From Erythroxylum novogranatense (taxonomy: Eukaryota > Streptophyta > Magnoliopsida > Malpighiales > Erythroxylaceae), in assembly GCA_029891385.1 (NCBI GenBank), contig CM057227.1, positions 60,823,567 through 60,887,566 on the forward strand: a stretch of DNA of 64,000 bases, written 5' to 3'. Each line of letters begins with the position of its first letter. Position 1 is the stretch's first letter. The translations under genes and the position numbers were made by a program. The notes under the pieces are model-generated. The model made no database searches and was not told where the DNA came from. It was given only the letters and a program-made list of their open reading frames with translations. This document shows, in pieces, positions 35,928 to 48,360 of the stretch.

Positions 35928-37992
35928 ATATAGTGCCCTGGAAAGCAAGTGTATTTACATGTAAGTTTATCTTCTTCGCCATGCTTTATAATGAAAATAT
36001 TTATTATTAATAAAACAAAAGAGTTTGGTTTTATCTGTATTAGCATTATATATCTGGTCATAAGGTACCAACATTCTTTTTAAGTAATATATATATACAT
36101 AGAGATGTATGGAAACATGTATATTATTAGAATCAATTAATTGATTCACAGTTGAATAATCAAGTTGGTCGCTGATTATGGTTTACATTATAGTGTTGCG
36201 ATTTATCTCCATATAAGTAAAGGAGTTTACTTGAGGAATGATGAGTTTCATATCATGATAGTAGTTGACTATCGATAATGGCACTATTAAATGAATCGAA
36301 TCAAGTATGTTTTCAAGAATAAAGTGGGCGTTACTTTAATCTTAAAACATACAACTTAAGCATTCGCTTATTATGAACCATAATCTTGATGAGTGGTGAA
36401 CTCATATATGTTTCATTATAATTTTGATATGATCGTAATGGATTTTTACAGAGTATTAATCCATTGTGCGCATGTTGGAATTATTAATTGAAACATGTAT
36501 CGTGAACATTCACTCAAATAAAGAGTTTATAGTGTTATCATCTCTTCAGATGTTTTAAGGAGATTTGGTGATTAAATCTGGCGCCAGATAGTTTGATGGA
36601 CTAGCTACCCATCAAGTCTTAACATTGAGATGAGATCTTATGTGTTAATCACCATATAAAGTAAAATGAGAGATCAAGAAGGAAAAACCAACATAAGGGC
36701 AAAACAGTAATTTTACCCTTTGTTGTGCGAATGACTGTAATAAGTTCTAAATAGGGTTTGCAATTGGACATATTCTCATAATATTTAATAATTCAAGAGT
36801 TCAACTAATTGTCTTTAGTGGAATGACATTTAGTTAATAAGCTAGAATTAATTCCAATGAGATTGAATTAATTCTGAACTTATTGGAGCTTGAATTATCA
36901 AAGTCTAATAAGATTCCCCACTTGGCTTTAAGGAAAGTTATCAAGCTAAGTAAGAAATATAAATGGAGGTTAATTAGAAGCCCATAATTGAATCTTGGGC
37001 TTGGTCTAATTAAAGAAGCCCAAATATACAGTTAGTAATGGGCTTGGTTTTTGGTTTAATGTAATTAATTAGATTAATTATATTAGAACAATTTTTTTTA
37101 GAAGAAGATAGCAATTTCGGTTATTCCTAGGTTAAATGTGTAACCACACATTTGAAATTAAAATGCTAAATAAAGATGGTCTTTATTATGGTTAATCATC
37201 ATTAAATGGAATTATGAACTTACCATTAAATAGTTTAATGGTTGTCTTTTAATGTTGGCTTGTAACCTATTTGCATTCATTAGATTAAAGATGAAAGATG
37301 TACATTAGATGGACCATCTTCCTTCTTTCTTCTTGGCAAAACCAAAATTGGGTATTGAATTTTAGGTTATGGTCTTTTCAAATAGCCATCATAAAGATAA
37401 ATGAAGATAATCTCATTTATTGGCTATTTTATGAGTGATTAATGAAAGAAGTGATGCATTTGATGCCTCTCTCTCCTTCCATCCATGCATATACGAAATT
37501 GGTAGGCAAGAAAGAGTTCTTGCATGTTCTTTACACCTTCTCTCCTTTCATGAAAGAGAGAATCGAAAATACCAATCGAAAGAGTTTCAATTTTGCTTCT
37601 TCTTCTTCTAAGAAAATCTCCTCCAAACATTTCTTCTCCTTTCCCACCAAAAGATTTTGTTAACCTAATTGTCCTTGAAGAACAGGTGGTAAATCTAATT
37701 GGTTGAGGATACTACAACAAGGAGAAAGTAGATTGGTAAAGGAAAAGAGTCAAAGGCAAAGGATTTGGATACACGAAGAAGGAGAGGATAGCTCAGCGAG
37801 GATTTAAAGTTGTAGCAAAGGAGTCGGTAATACTCCTGATCTTGTTTATATTTTATTATCCTTATACCATATCATGTATGGATTGGCATGTTGAATTGGA
37901 TTTGTTGCTTTCGCTGCAAGTAATGATTTCTTAAAAGTTTTGAAATCTACCGTTTTTCCAAACAAAGCATGTTTTCTTTTTCCGATCCAACA
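35912..37992 (+). repeat. Copia A 3' LTR
   Basis: The 2081-bp LTR begins TGTTGGAGTTATG and ends GATCCAACA; its 3' 1147 bp align with 1-1146. No genes lie inside it. Confidence 0.93.
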
Positions 37993-38170
37993 TCTACTCC
38001 TTCAACCCACTTAATAATATAATTCTAACACTTCATTATAAATTCTAATTTCCATTCAATGCACCATTCATCCTTGCTAAATTTAAAGACTCAACTAAAT
38101 AATAATAATAAAACAATTAAAACAAAATAAAGAATAAATAAATAAATAAAAATTTTGGGACCCAACATTT
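37993..38170 (-). repeat. Probable fragment of an older gypsy LTR
   Basis: On the - strand the fragment begins TGTTGGGTCCCAAAATTTTT, like the start of the LARD B and D LTRs, followed by an ATTT-rich tract. Copia A appears to have inserted into it; the rest would lie outside the window. Confidence 0.45.
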
Positions 38171-38299
38171 CGTGGATTCAACAGCTTGCTTATGTAATAC
38201 AAACAAATCCAATACATGCACAAATCTCTTTCATAGAAGTTAACCTTTGATGAGAAACCAAAAAATAATGACTACTTGAGGACATACCTACTCATATTA

Positions 38300-40246
38300 T
38301 GTTAGATTATTCTGTAGAACTTTAGGAGATTGCTCCATTAACAACCATCTATATGAGTTATTGGAGAATGTCCTCGATTGATGTCTCCTCCATTTAATTT
38401 GGTCTTTTTTCTAGTTATAAGCAAATTACCAAGTCTCTTGTACATATTAAATTGGATGTCAATTCATTGTGAGTGGTGAGGGACTAATAAATAATGGTGT
38501 CTTTGCTCAATTCATTCCTTAAGTTATTTAGATCTTGAACTTCAGATAATCATCCTAAAAGGACCATTTATCATTTTTAAAGGAAGTTAAGGTACCTATT
38601 TATTCCTATTATAGGAAAATAACCTATACTCTACTTCGACTTTAATATGTGATTATACAAGATGTATCATATTTAGGTGACTAGTTCCAAACGCTCCCTT
38701 GCTTGATATAATATAAATCTAACCATTTCACCCATAAGGAGTTCTTACCTATTAGAAGCCTCTAAACTCTTTTAATCATTTAAAGCTAGTTAAAGGTTTA
38801 TAGTGTAATGATTCCAAAGCCCCTTTCTTTTCTATCCTTGCATATCTCTAAACATTGCATATCTCAAACCATTTGTCTTTCACAAAGGCTCTATCATTAT
38901 TCCGATTTAACCATATGAATTTACTCAGTATTCTATCATTAGCTTTGCTTAAGCTTTTTGGAAACCAGAGGTGAGATGTCCAATAAACATGTAGGCTACT
39001 AAGAACATTTTTCATTAGTTGAATTCTTCCTACCATTGACAAACTTTAATTCTCCTAACCTTCATCTATAGTTAATTCAAAAAAAAAATTCTCTACTTCT
39101 ATCACTATATTTTTGGTTTGGTTCCATGTTTTATGAATGAAAAAGGCATTGGAGTCATTTATTCTTAGATCCTTATTGGGATGTAGGGAAAGGAATACTT
39201 CTTGCATATCTTTTTCTACAAAGGGCTTAGTTAAAGCCTTTGCTAGATGGGCTAAGATTTAGTTCTTCACAATAATTCTCAATCGATTGAAATTGAAACA
39301 GGCTTCAACTTTTATGCCTATTATTTTAATGAAATATACATAAGCCTCTCTATATATGTCCTCTTTGGCGGTGAGGATGTTACCATTATCATATTTTAAA
39401 AGGTTGATCTTTGTTTGTGTTCCTCCTTTTTTGTTGATTTATATGGAAAATTTTGATGTTTTTATCACCATCCCCTAACCACATTGCCTTATATCTTTTC
39501 CTTAACATAGAGCTATCCATTTTTGTCATTCTAATATAATATTGCAAGGCTTTCACTTCTTATCCTGTAATTAGTTCACTATGAGGTTCTTTATAGAATG
39601 CATGTTGAATCTTCTCTAAATCCTTACTAACCTCATGGGTTGCAAGTTATGTGTTTGATCCATTTACCTTATTAAGGATCTTAATCTCTATTTTGATTAG
39701 ATGTAGCTTTCTCATCCACTTACATAGATGATTTTTGAACCAAAATGGGAAGCTCCTCCTCTATTGATTATAAAAGCATTGTATGAGAATAGGCATGTGA
39801 TCAAAAAGCCAATGGCTATTGAAGTATGCTTTACTCCCTTGAAATTTCTGTATTCAAATATCATTGATTATAACATTATCCAACTTCTTTCAAATTATTC
39901 AATTTCCTTTATGGTTTTTAGCTAATAAAAGAATTATCCCTCCATTCTAAAGTCAATGACCTAAATTTGATTGACACACTTTTGCATCTCATCTAAATGA
40001 TTCCTTAAGCATACTGCCTCTCCTTCTACTGCATTTACATGTAGTGTACGATTGAAGTCGTTGATTAACATCCAAGACTCATTCATACTATTCCTAATCA
40101 TCCTTAATTTATTCCATAGTAGTGTTCTTTGAAAACTGTGATTGAAGGTATATGTTAATGAGATTTGAAAGCTAACATTATTTCTCTTCTTCTTTATCAT
40201 CAAATGCATCATTTATTATTCCACCAGGATTGGAGTTGCTTCCACT
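38300..40246 (-). pseudogene. L1-type LINE ORF2 remnant
   Basis: Reading down from 40246: an endonuclease segment (39961-40212; LTYTFNHSFQRTLLWNKL and NESWMLINDFN), a linker (about 39390-39750, with MWLGDGDKN and a KTWN-type region to about 39110), then the reverse transcriptase C-terminus (38848-39042; MVGRIQLMKNVLSSLHVYWT and LSKFIW), then weak zinc-finger-RVT-like sequence to about 38300. The catalytic core with the YADD motif is missing between about 39060 and 39110, an internal deletion. Frames and stops break it throughout. The 5' continuation is at 58940-59060, beyond LARD C. Confidence 0.78.
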
Positions 40247-40951
40247 TCACCTGTCGGAACCCGACCCGGAGACCGGACCCCAACTGTTAGATCCAAGACC
40301 CAACTACATGGAACTTACACTTATCACATTTGATCTAATACCACAGATGTCAGACCCCGCTCCCGGAGCCCAACTTTCGTAGTCCTGAAACCTTATGCTT
40401 ATAACCTTGCAGAATTCTTAACTGTGACTCCACCTTCGAGGCGAGTGCACACTACTTAAACATCACAAATACATATTGACTTGTTCATATCAAATATAGC
40501 TTGAAGCCTCACGCTCGTATAGAGGCAAGAATCACCTTGATCGGAGTTATATAACTCAAGATATGCATCAAAAACCTAAAGGAGTTCATAACTGAAACAT
40601 GCTCTCTTAACCAACCATTCACGTACTTTTATGTAAAATTCTTCAATTTAACTTAAAATGATACCAAATTTTGTGGAAAGAAAGATGTATGTCTTAGGAA
40701 ACTAATGGTTCAAGCCTCACCTCAATTGGAGGTCGGGTGGGGTAGTTATGCTCAAAAGAAACAAGTATGTTCATGTCCTAAATCGGTTCGAACCTCTTTT
40801 AGCGCGATTTCTATAACTTTCAATGTATAACTCATAATTCTTTCGTTTTTGCACCATTAGAAAGTAGACATCTAGATCTACAACTTTCATGAAGACCACG
40901 AAACGAGATTCAGCCCTAACATTTTCAAAAATCACCAACTTTCTCAATCAT

Positions 40952-41065
40952 AAGTCGACATACACTAACATACAACTTGACTTATACATACAAACAAGTC
41001 GACTTATGCTTCACAAGTCGACTTATGGGGGTCGACAAGTCGACTTATGCTTCACAAGTCGACTT
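40952..41065. repeat. AAGTCGACTT palindrome array, LARD C 3' LTR
   Basis: Units lie at 40952, about 40974 (mutated), 40996, 41015, 41037 and 41056, spaced 19-22 bp, with an extra GTCGAC at 41031. Each intact unit is a perfect 10-bp palindrome. The copy in the other LTR is at 47173-47285. Confidence 0.9.
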
Positions 41066-41829
41066 ATTCTTACATCTGACTTGCCTCTACACTCTCCTAA
41101 TCAATCCCAAACACCATGAACACTTCTAATCTTACCAACTTATCCATTCCATGCCAAAACACTCCTTAAAGATTTAACACTTATATCAACTCATTAGTTT
41201 CTCAAACTTCAACTCATGTATTACATGGCATCTTGCAATACCTATAATTCCGTAAGATACATGAAATTAACAATGTAAAGCTCCCATTGACATAAACATA
41301 CATGCATTTTATTTACATCAAAACCAATGTGTTACAATGCTTTAATAGGCATTTCAAGCCCATTTACAAAAAAATATCCAAACTACTACATTTGCCTAAA
41401 ATGCACCTAAAGCATTGATGTCCAAAAAAAATCATTTCAATCACAAAACCAAAAGAAAACTCTTGGAGTAAATGCCTTCAAGCTTGCTCCTCGGGATCCT
41501 GCTCATTTCCTGGGGAATTTGAGGGGGTGCGCTTTAATCTCGTGGGTAACACATTTATATTTATATAACAAGCATGTCCATTTAATCATTCATACTTTTA
41601 GCAATCTTTCAATGAAGTCATGATAGATACATCATGCAATTTTCATCAATACATAAACATAATTTCTCACAATTCAATCATTCATAATTCTTGCACTTTC
41701 ATGTTATCACGTATGAAACACATCAAATGGCTCGGTAAGTCCATATTCTTGGCAACCATATAGTCTCATTTAATGAGGTTATATGGGCAAATCTTGAGGA
41801 GTCCAAAATAATGGATCATCCTATGCCAC

Positions 41830-41885
41830 AATCGGGCAGCCGGGCGAAGGCTTTCATGGTCGACGTGCACGTGACGGTTCTTAGG
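41830..41885 (-). promoter_or_regulatory. Conserved LTR module 1 (G-box bearing), LARD C
   Basis: On the - strand CCGTCACGTGCACGTCGACC is followed by AAAGCCTTCGCCCGGCTGCC. The same order of blocks is found in LARD B and D. Confidence 0.6.
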
Positions 41886-42760
41886 ACTATACCTTACCCA
41901 CATAACACAACAATCATGCATCATACAAGAAAATTTGACTGTTCTTGTCCAATTTTCCATTCCTTTAAAAATCATCTTTGTCATACATCATTCATGCTTT
42001 TCATCATATTCATTTAACAAGTTTCTCCAAAACAACTTCATTCGCCATCATACAATGTACATTTATAAGCATCATAATTTCATACTCATTTAGGCTATTT
42101 CATTCAATACTAGCTCAACCATCATCAAATCATCAACATGTATCATTTTCATTTACACAAAACTCATGATTAATGATATCTAACCACTACTATCACAAGC
42201 ATTTAATACAATCATCAAGTAATCAAAACTCATTAATGTCATGCATTAATTTACATTTATAGCTTATATACATAAAGATAAATATGAAACCCACCTTTTA
42301 TCCTTGCTTAAACTTGCCTAAGGAAGTTCTTCCTCTTATTGTTCTTCTCCTCTTTCTTGCCCTTCTTGAATCATAACAAGAAAGTAACCTCATATTACTT
42401 AGGGTTTCAAAATTGAGAAATCTCATAAACTTTAATCATGAAATTAACCCTAGAATCACTAAACCCACTTCATTTCTAAGCTTTCTAAACCATAACTCAA
42501 GCAAAAGCTTAACCTTGAAAACATGACTTACCTTGAATCTTGACTAAACCAAAGGGTTTCTTAGCTTAAAGTGTAGCTTGAACCTTCCTCCACACTTTTT
42601 CTTCTTGCACTTTCTTCAAAAACCCACTTGAATCTCTTGGAAAATCAAAACCTAAGCAAGCTCTTCTTCTTTTCTCCTCCACCACCGAAACTTTCTCCCT
42701 CTCCCTTTGATTTTCGTAAATCTCCTTTCTTTTCCCTACACCAATTCATTTAACTCCTTC

Positions 42761-42768
42761 CTTTTATA
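42761..42768 (-). promoter_or_regulatory. Candidate TATA box, LARD C LTR
   Basis: TATAAAAG on the - strand lies about 425 bp inside the LTR and is followed by purine-rich sequence. Confidence 0.5.
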
Positions 42769-43189
42769 CTTCCTCCTAACTCACTTAAGCCCATTAACCT
42801 AAGGCCCATCTCATTCCTCTTCTTTCCTTCTTCCTTCCTTCTTATCTTCTTTAACCTACTCAAACCCAAAGCCCAAGTCCACTTCATTTCCTCCTCTTTT
42901 CTTCTTTTACTTCCCTACTACATTAAAGCCCATTTCATATATATCCTCTCTTCTTTTTATTTCATTTGGACCCAAAGCCCCATTTAACACATTAAATTAC
43001 CTCTAATTCATTTAAACCAACTAACACATTTAATACTTGCTATCTAACTCATTTAATCACATTTATTCATTACCTAACTCATTTAATGTCATATGCTAAT
43101 TCATGCTAACTTTATTAAATACTAAATTAATTCACCCCATTAATCTAATCATGCTTGATCTGTCATAAAAAAAAATTCTAGGGGTAACA

Positions 43190-43203
43190 TTTCTCCCCCC
43201 TTA
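43190..43203 (-). other. LARD C polypurine tract
   Basis: On the - strand TTAAGGGGGGAGAAA abuts the LTR start TGTTACCCC. Upstream, AATTTCGAGGACGAAATTTC reads like a Tekay pol tail (FEDEIS) now followed by a stop. Confidence 0.85.
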
Positions 43204-46200
43204 AGAAATTTCGTCCTCGAAATTCTTACCTTACCCCACTTGCTTCCTCTTGCACTCTTTGTGTCACCATTTTACTCCATCATTCCTAAGCTTTCTTTCA
43301 AATGACCTTGGATAACGGATTTAAACAATCCCTTTTTAAATGCTACAACATCTTATCTATTTCTTCCATATTCTTCAAATTAGTCAAAATTTTATTTCTC
43401 ACTTCAACAACCTATCAATCTTCTTAACATACCCTTACTCGAGCTTGGGCACACCTTGGCATGGTGGTATTCATAAACATGTACTCATATGAGTATAAGC
43501 GTATAGCTCGAGAGTATCACAAAGAAAATTTGTCTTATGCTTAATGACTCACAACAGTAGTAGTGCCAGTATTTGTATGCCAACACACTTAATTCTCATG
43601 CCTATTTTTACCCAAGTTTCATGCCTCGACATCGATCCTCCTAATTCATTCATCTTTCTCATTTCACTTAATTCTTATTATTTGTCCATTTCACCTGTTT
43701 AAGACATCTCTAATTCTAGCCTTCAAAGACTTGCAAGCCTTACTCAACCATAAGACAAAAACAATGACTCATTCTATTATCTAAGTTCTCATACAAGTGT
43801 TCACCTAAACTCCCTAGGGCGGTGACTTTTGTGCTAGGGTCAAAAGACTATACTTGGATCTCATGTTCCTAAGAACCTCAAACGATATGTTTTAAACATA
43901 TTCTTGCTAATTACGACTATCAATTCAAAACTTCACTTGCTTACTTTGACATTTTTAGTCACTAAAAAGGTCTTTCAATGTATCCCTACTAGGATACGAA
44001 ACTTATGCCACAAATTTTTATTTTTTATTTTACTTGCAATCTCTTCATCTTTATTGATTTCACACACTCCTTATTTCATTCACGATGTATCATTCTTCTC
44101 ATTCGAACTCGAAATTCAGATCTGCTTTCAATCTCTTAATAAGGTTCAAAATCTCATAATCCTCAATTTGGGCTATACTTATTTACATGTTAAGCTTTCT
44201 TTCACTCTAGTTTTGGTGATCATAAAATCAAAGTTACACTTAACATATCTGAATATAACACTTAGCCTTACTTGGAAAATCTCACTTGTACAATTATAGT
44301 CTTTTGGTAATTATGTCAATCTCCGGGTCTTATATTTAATTCTCCCAATTCAGTGATTGTCTCATACTTGTTCGATCTGTACTTGCATATGTATATCTAA
44401 GATGTCTCTGCATATACTGTCTCCAAAACTTTCAAAACAATCATATCAATTAAGTAAGACTTGAGTTGTCTCCATACATATGAAATCACTTTGCTACACC
44501 GCATTGGATTTTAGCCAAATGTCTTACACAACATCGGTTGCATTTCATAAAATCTTCAAATCTATATGTAATATATGATATAGTCCACATCAAGATAATT
44601 CTTTCAAAATTCTCTTTACTTACATTACTAATACGCTTTACACATTTTCTTCATGTATTCAAACGATTTTCTCCATTCCTTGAATATCCTTAATACATCA
44701 TCAAATCTCTCTTGATTAGCCCTCGTGATTTCCTTAAACAACTGCTTCCTCAATGAGGTACATTGTCTCACTTTCTTTTCCATTTCCCCCTATTAACTTC
44801 CTTCCGCAAATGATCTTCTCTATTTCTTGCATTTCATCAATCCTCACTTGGACTCACTATCATGTTTGCTCATCCCTACCAATTTCTCCACCCATTGCAA
44901 TCTATTTGAAAATTTAACTTTTGGTGATTTTAATACATTCCTCAAGTCAGATTAGTTCCTCCCAAACATATTTTCACATAACATGTGCTTATATATTCCT
45001 CATACTAGCAATCCATGTCTTCTTAAATTCAGAAATCCACTTATGTGATCCTTTACATCAACCTCGATACATACTTTCGAATCATTATATTTCCTTCCCA
45101 ATCAGTTCTTTCATCGATCACTCTTAATATAAGCCTATCTAATCTGCTTATTCTAACTTAATAAAATTCTGATGAAAGGGGGGTTTCTTGCTACCATTAT
45201 CTATGCTATTTATGCAATCTTGATCAAAACCTATTATCCTCCTTATCAACTATTCTTAATACCTTGGGAAGACCCATTTCTATCATCCTCATAAGGTTAT
45301 AAGGTTCAAGTCACTCAAAACTCAATGGAGTAAAAGAACATACTTGCTGTTGCATATGCTTGGGGGGCATCATCAAATTCAACCCATTTTGTTCACTTGC
45401 TTATCTCCACCAATTCCCTAACTTGTCTCTTACATGATTGATATTTTGATCTTCATTAATCCTAGAAAATATTCTTCTTTTGATCCTTTGACTTTATTTC
45501 TCATTGTAGTATCGTCAACAATTTTCCATCAATCTTGACGATCATTGTGAACACTTTCATGTGTCACTGCATTTCCTTAGGCTCTAAACTATGGGAACTA
45601 TGACTAACAAATATTTAATGAGTCATAGGGTTTTATATATCTATCCTATACTCACTTGTGTATGATGATAGATCATTATATAACTACTCACAATAGCTAT
45701 CAATTTAACCGTCACGGACTTGTATTTAACATTACTATCATTCATCACATCTTCCCATTTCTTCCCATTACATTTTACATATATTGATATTAACCATTTG
45801 TTCGAACTTATAGATGAAAATCATCACACAATTCACATATCAAACATGTAGCAACTTCTCAATGCATTCAAGGCACAATTTATGCAACAATCGTGATGCA
45901 ATTTAAATTATTCATAAAGAATCGTCGTAATAATTGAAAAGATTTCTTAGATCATTCGAAAACCATGAACTTGACAATTCATAAATCATTTGGAAAACAA
46001 TAACTTATAAACATGCTTATTTTCTTAATTTTCTTGAAAATACATTAAGGGCTCATTACTTAAATTATAAACATGAAAACCCACTTAGGTTCGGTTTCAT
46101 CTTGGAAGACCATATGCATCTCTTTTTCAAAACACTTTACTTGTTCACTTCAAGCTCAACATTTCCACTCACATCCTCGATTTCCCCAAACAAGCCATGA

Positions 46201-46461
46201 TCATACATTTTCATCGAAATCACATTCAAAGGTATACCATCATAATGCCACACACTGCATCCCCCACTAGAAATACATTGAATCATTACCTATCATCTTT
46301 GACCATGTACTATTTCTCATTTCCATGTATCCATAGCTTTGCATTTTCTAATATCATGAAACAATATCACCTTGCGCACTAATTCAAACGGCCTAAACCC
46401 TTAACAATTACTTATGTGTGTAACTTATACACCCACGCCCATGTAAGATCTCAATTCCGGC
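43204..46461 (-). other. LARD C interior, non-coding
   Basis: About 3.3 kb with no gag, reverse transcriptase or integrase motif in any frame. The 131-residue frame at 43904-44299 is antisense to the element and has no family resemblance. Blocks near 43440-43690 and in the leader (46390-46461) are homologous to LARD B at the same relative positions. Confidence 0.8.
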
Positions 46462-46473
46462 GCTCTGATACCA
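46462..46473 (-). other. LARD C primer-binding site
   Basis: On the - strand TGGTATCAGAGC lies four bases after the 5' LTR end. The following CGCCGGAATTG leads into a leader shared with LARD B (CATGGGCG, then GTTACAC-CATAA). Confidence 0.9.
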
Positions 46474-46557
46474 CAGATGTCGGAACCCGACCCGGAGATC
46501 GGACCCTAACTGTTGGATCCAAGACCCAACTACATGGAACTTACACTTATCACATTT

Positions 46558-46569
46558 GCTCTGATACCA
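46558..46569 (-). other. Relic primer-binding site inside the LARD C LTR
   Basis: TGGTATCAGAGC occurs on the - strand 96 bp inside the LTR, preceded by an LTR-end-like CTCCGGGAGCAGGGTCTACA. It repeats the layout of the true LTR/primer-site junction. The 3' LTR has a mutated copy at 40332-40343. Confidence 0.75.
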
Positions 46570-48360
46570 CAGATGTAGACCCTGCTCCCGGAGCCCAACT
46601 TTCGTAGTCCTGAAACCTTATGCTTATAACCTTGCAGAATTCTTAACTGTGACTCCACCTTTGAGGCGAGTGCACACTACTTAAACATCACAAATACATA
46701 TTGACTTGTTCATATCAAATATAGCTTGAAGCCTCACGCTCATATAGAGGAAAGAATCACCTTGATCGGAGTTATATAACTCAAGATATGTATCAAAAAC
46801 CTAAAGGAGTTCATAACTGAAACATGCTCTCTTAACCAACCATTCACGTACTTTTATGCAAACTTCTTCACTTTAACTTCAAAACCCAATTTTGTGGAAA
46901 GAAAGATGTATGTCTTAGGAAACTAATGGTTCAAGCCTCACCTCAATTGGAGGTCGGGTGGGGTAGTTATGCTCAAAAGAAACAAGTATGTTCATGTCCT
47001 AAATCGGTTCGAACCTCTTTTAGCGCGATTTCTATAACTTTCAATGTATAACTCATAATTCTTTCGTTTTTGCACCATTAGAAAGTAGACATCTAGATCT
47101 ACAACTTTCATGAAGACCACGAAACGAGATTCAGCCCCTAACATTTTCAAAATCACCAACTTTCTCAATCATAAGTCGACATACACTAACATACAACTTG
47201 ACTTATACATACAAACAAGTCGACTTATGCTTCACAAGTCGACTTATGAAATCGACAAGTCGACTTATGCTTCACAAGTCGACTTATTCTTACATCTGAC
47301 TTGCCTCTACACTCTCCTAATCAATCCCAAACACCATGAACACTTCTAATCTTACCAACTTATCCATTCCATGTCAAAACACTCCTTAAAGATTTAACAC
47401 TTATATCAACTCATTAGTTTCTCAAACTTCAACTCATGTATTACATGGCATCTTGCAATACCTATAATTCCGTAAGATACATGAAATTAACAATGTAAAA
47501 GCTCCCATTGACATAAACATACATGCATTTTATTTACATCAAAACCAATGTGTTACAATGCTTTAATAGGCATTTCAAGCCCATTTACAAAAAAATATCC
47601 AAACTACTACATTTGCCTAAAATGCACCTAAAGCATTGATGTCCAAAAAAAATCATTTCAATCACAAAACCAAAAGAAAACTCTTGGAGTAAATGCCTTC
47701 AAGCTTGCTCCTCGAGATCCTGCTCATTTCCTGGGGAATTTGAGGGGTGAGCTTTAAACTGTGGGTAACACATTTATATTTATATAACAAGCATGTCCAT
47801 TTAATCATTCATACTTTTAGCAATCTTTCAATGAAGTCATGATAGATACATCATGCAATTTTCATCAATACATAAACATAATTTCTCACAATTCAATCAT
47901 TCATAATTCTTGCACTTTCATGTTATCACGTATGAAACACATCAAATGGCTTGGTAAGTCCATATTCTTGGCAACCATATAGTCTCATTTAATGAGGTTA
48001 TATGGGCAAATCTTGAGGAGTCCAAAATAATGGATCATCCTATGCCACAATCGGGCAGCCGGGCGAAGGTTTTCATGGTCGACGTGCACGTGACGGTTCT
48101 TGGGACTATACCTTACCCACATAACACAACAATCATGCATCATACAAGAAAATTGGACTGTCCTTGTCCAATTTTCCATTCCTTTAGAAATCATCTTTGT
48201 CATACATCATTCATGCTTTTCATCATATTCATTTAACAAGTTTCTCCAAAACAACTTCATTCGCCATCATACAATGTACATCTATAAGCATCATAATTTC
48301 ATACTCATTTAGGCTATTTCATTCAATACTAGCTCAACCATCATCAAATCATCAACATGT

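Larger units (their letters stand above)
1..37992 (+). mobile_element. Copia A: Ty1/copia LTR retrotransposon, 5'-truncated by the window and interrupted by nested insertions
   Basis: The order 5' LTR (1-1146), primer-binding site, leader, gag, protease, integrase, reverse transcriptase, RNase H, polypurine tract and 3' LTR (35912-37992) is visible on the + strand. Integrase before reverse transcriptase defines Ty1/copia. The body is interrupted from 5719 to 35036 by Chromo A, which duplicated TATAA on both sides; the reverse transcriptase frame resumes directly after the insertion. The left end and target duplication lie outside the window. The clade is uncertain; gag and RNase H resemble Tork/TAR/Angela-type elements. 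All reading frames are broken, so it is inactive. Confidence 0.93.
40252..43189 (-). repeat. LARD C 3' LTR
   Basis: The 2938-bp LTR matches 46478-48360 plus 57911-58934. Contents on the - strand: TATA-like TATAAAAG (42761-42768), purine-rich leader, module 1 (about 41830-41880), module 2 (41470-41560), GTCGAC array (40952-41065), and a relic primer-binding site near 40332. Confidence 0.93.

Noticed and set aside
43904..44299. 131-residue open frame in the LARD C interior
   Set aside because: It is antisense to the element, hydrophobic and AT-driven, with no domain and no equivalent frame in LARD B.
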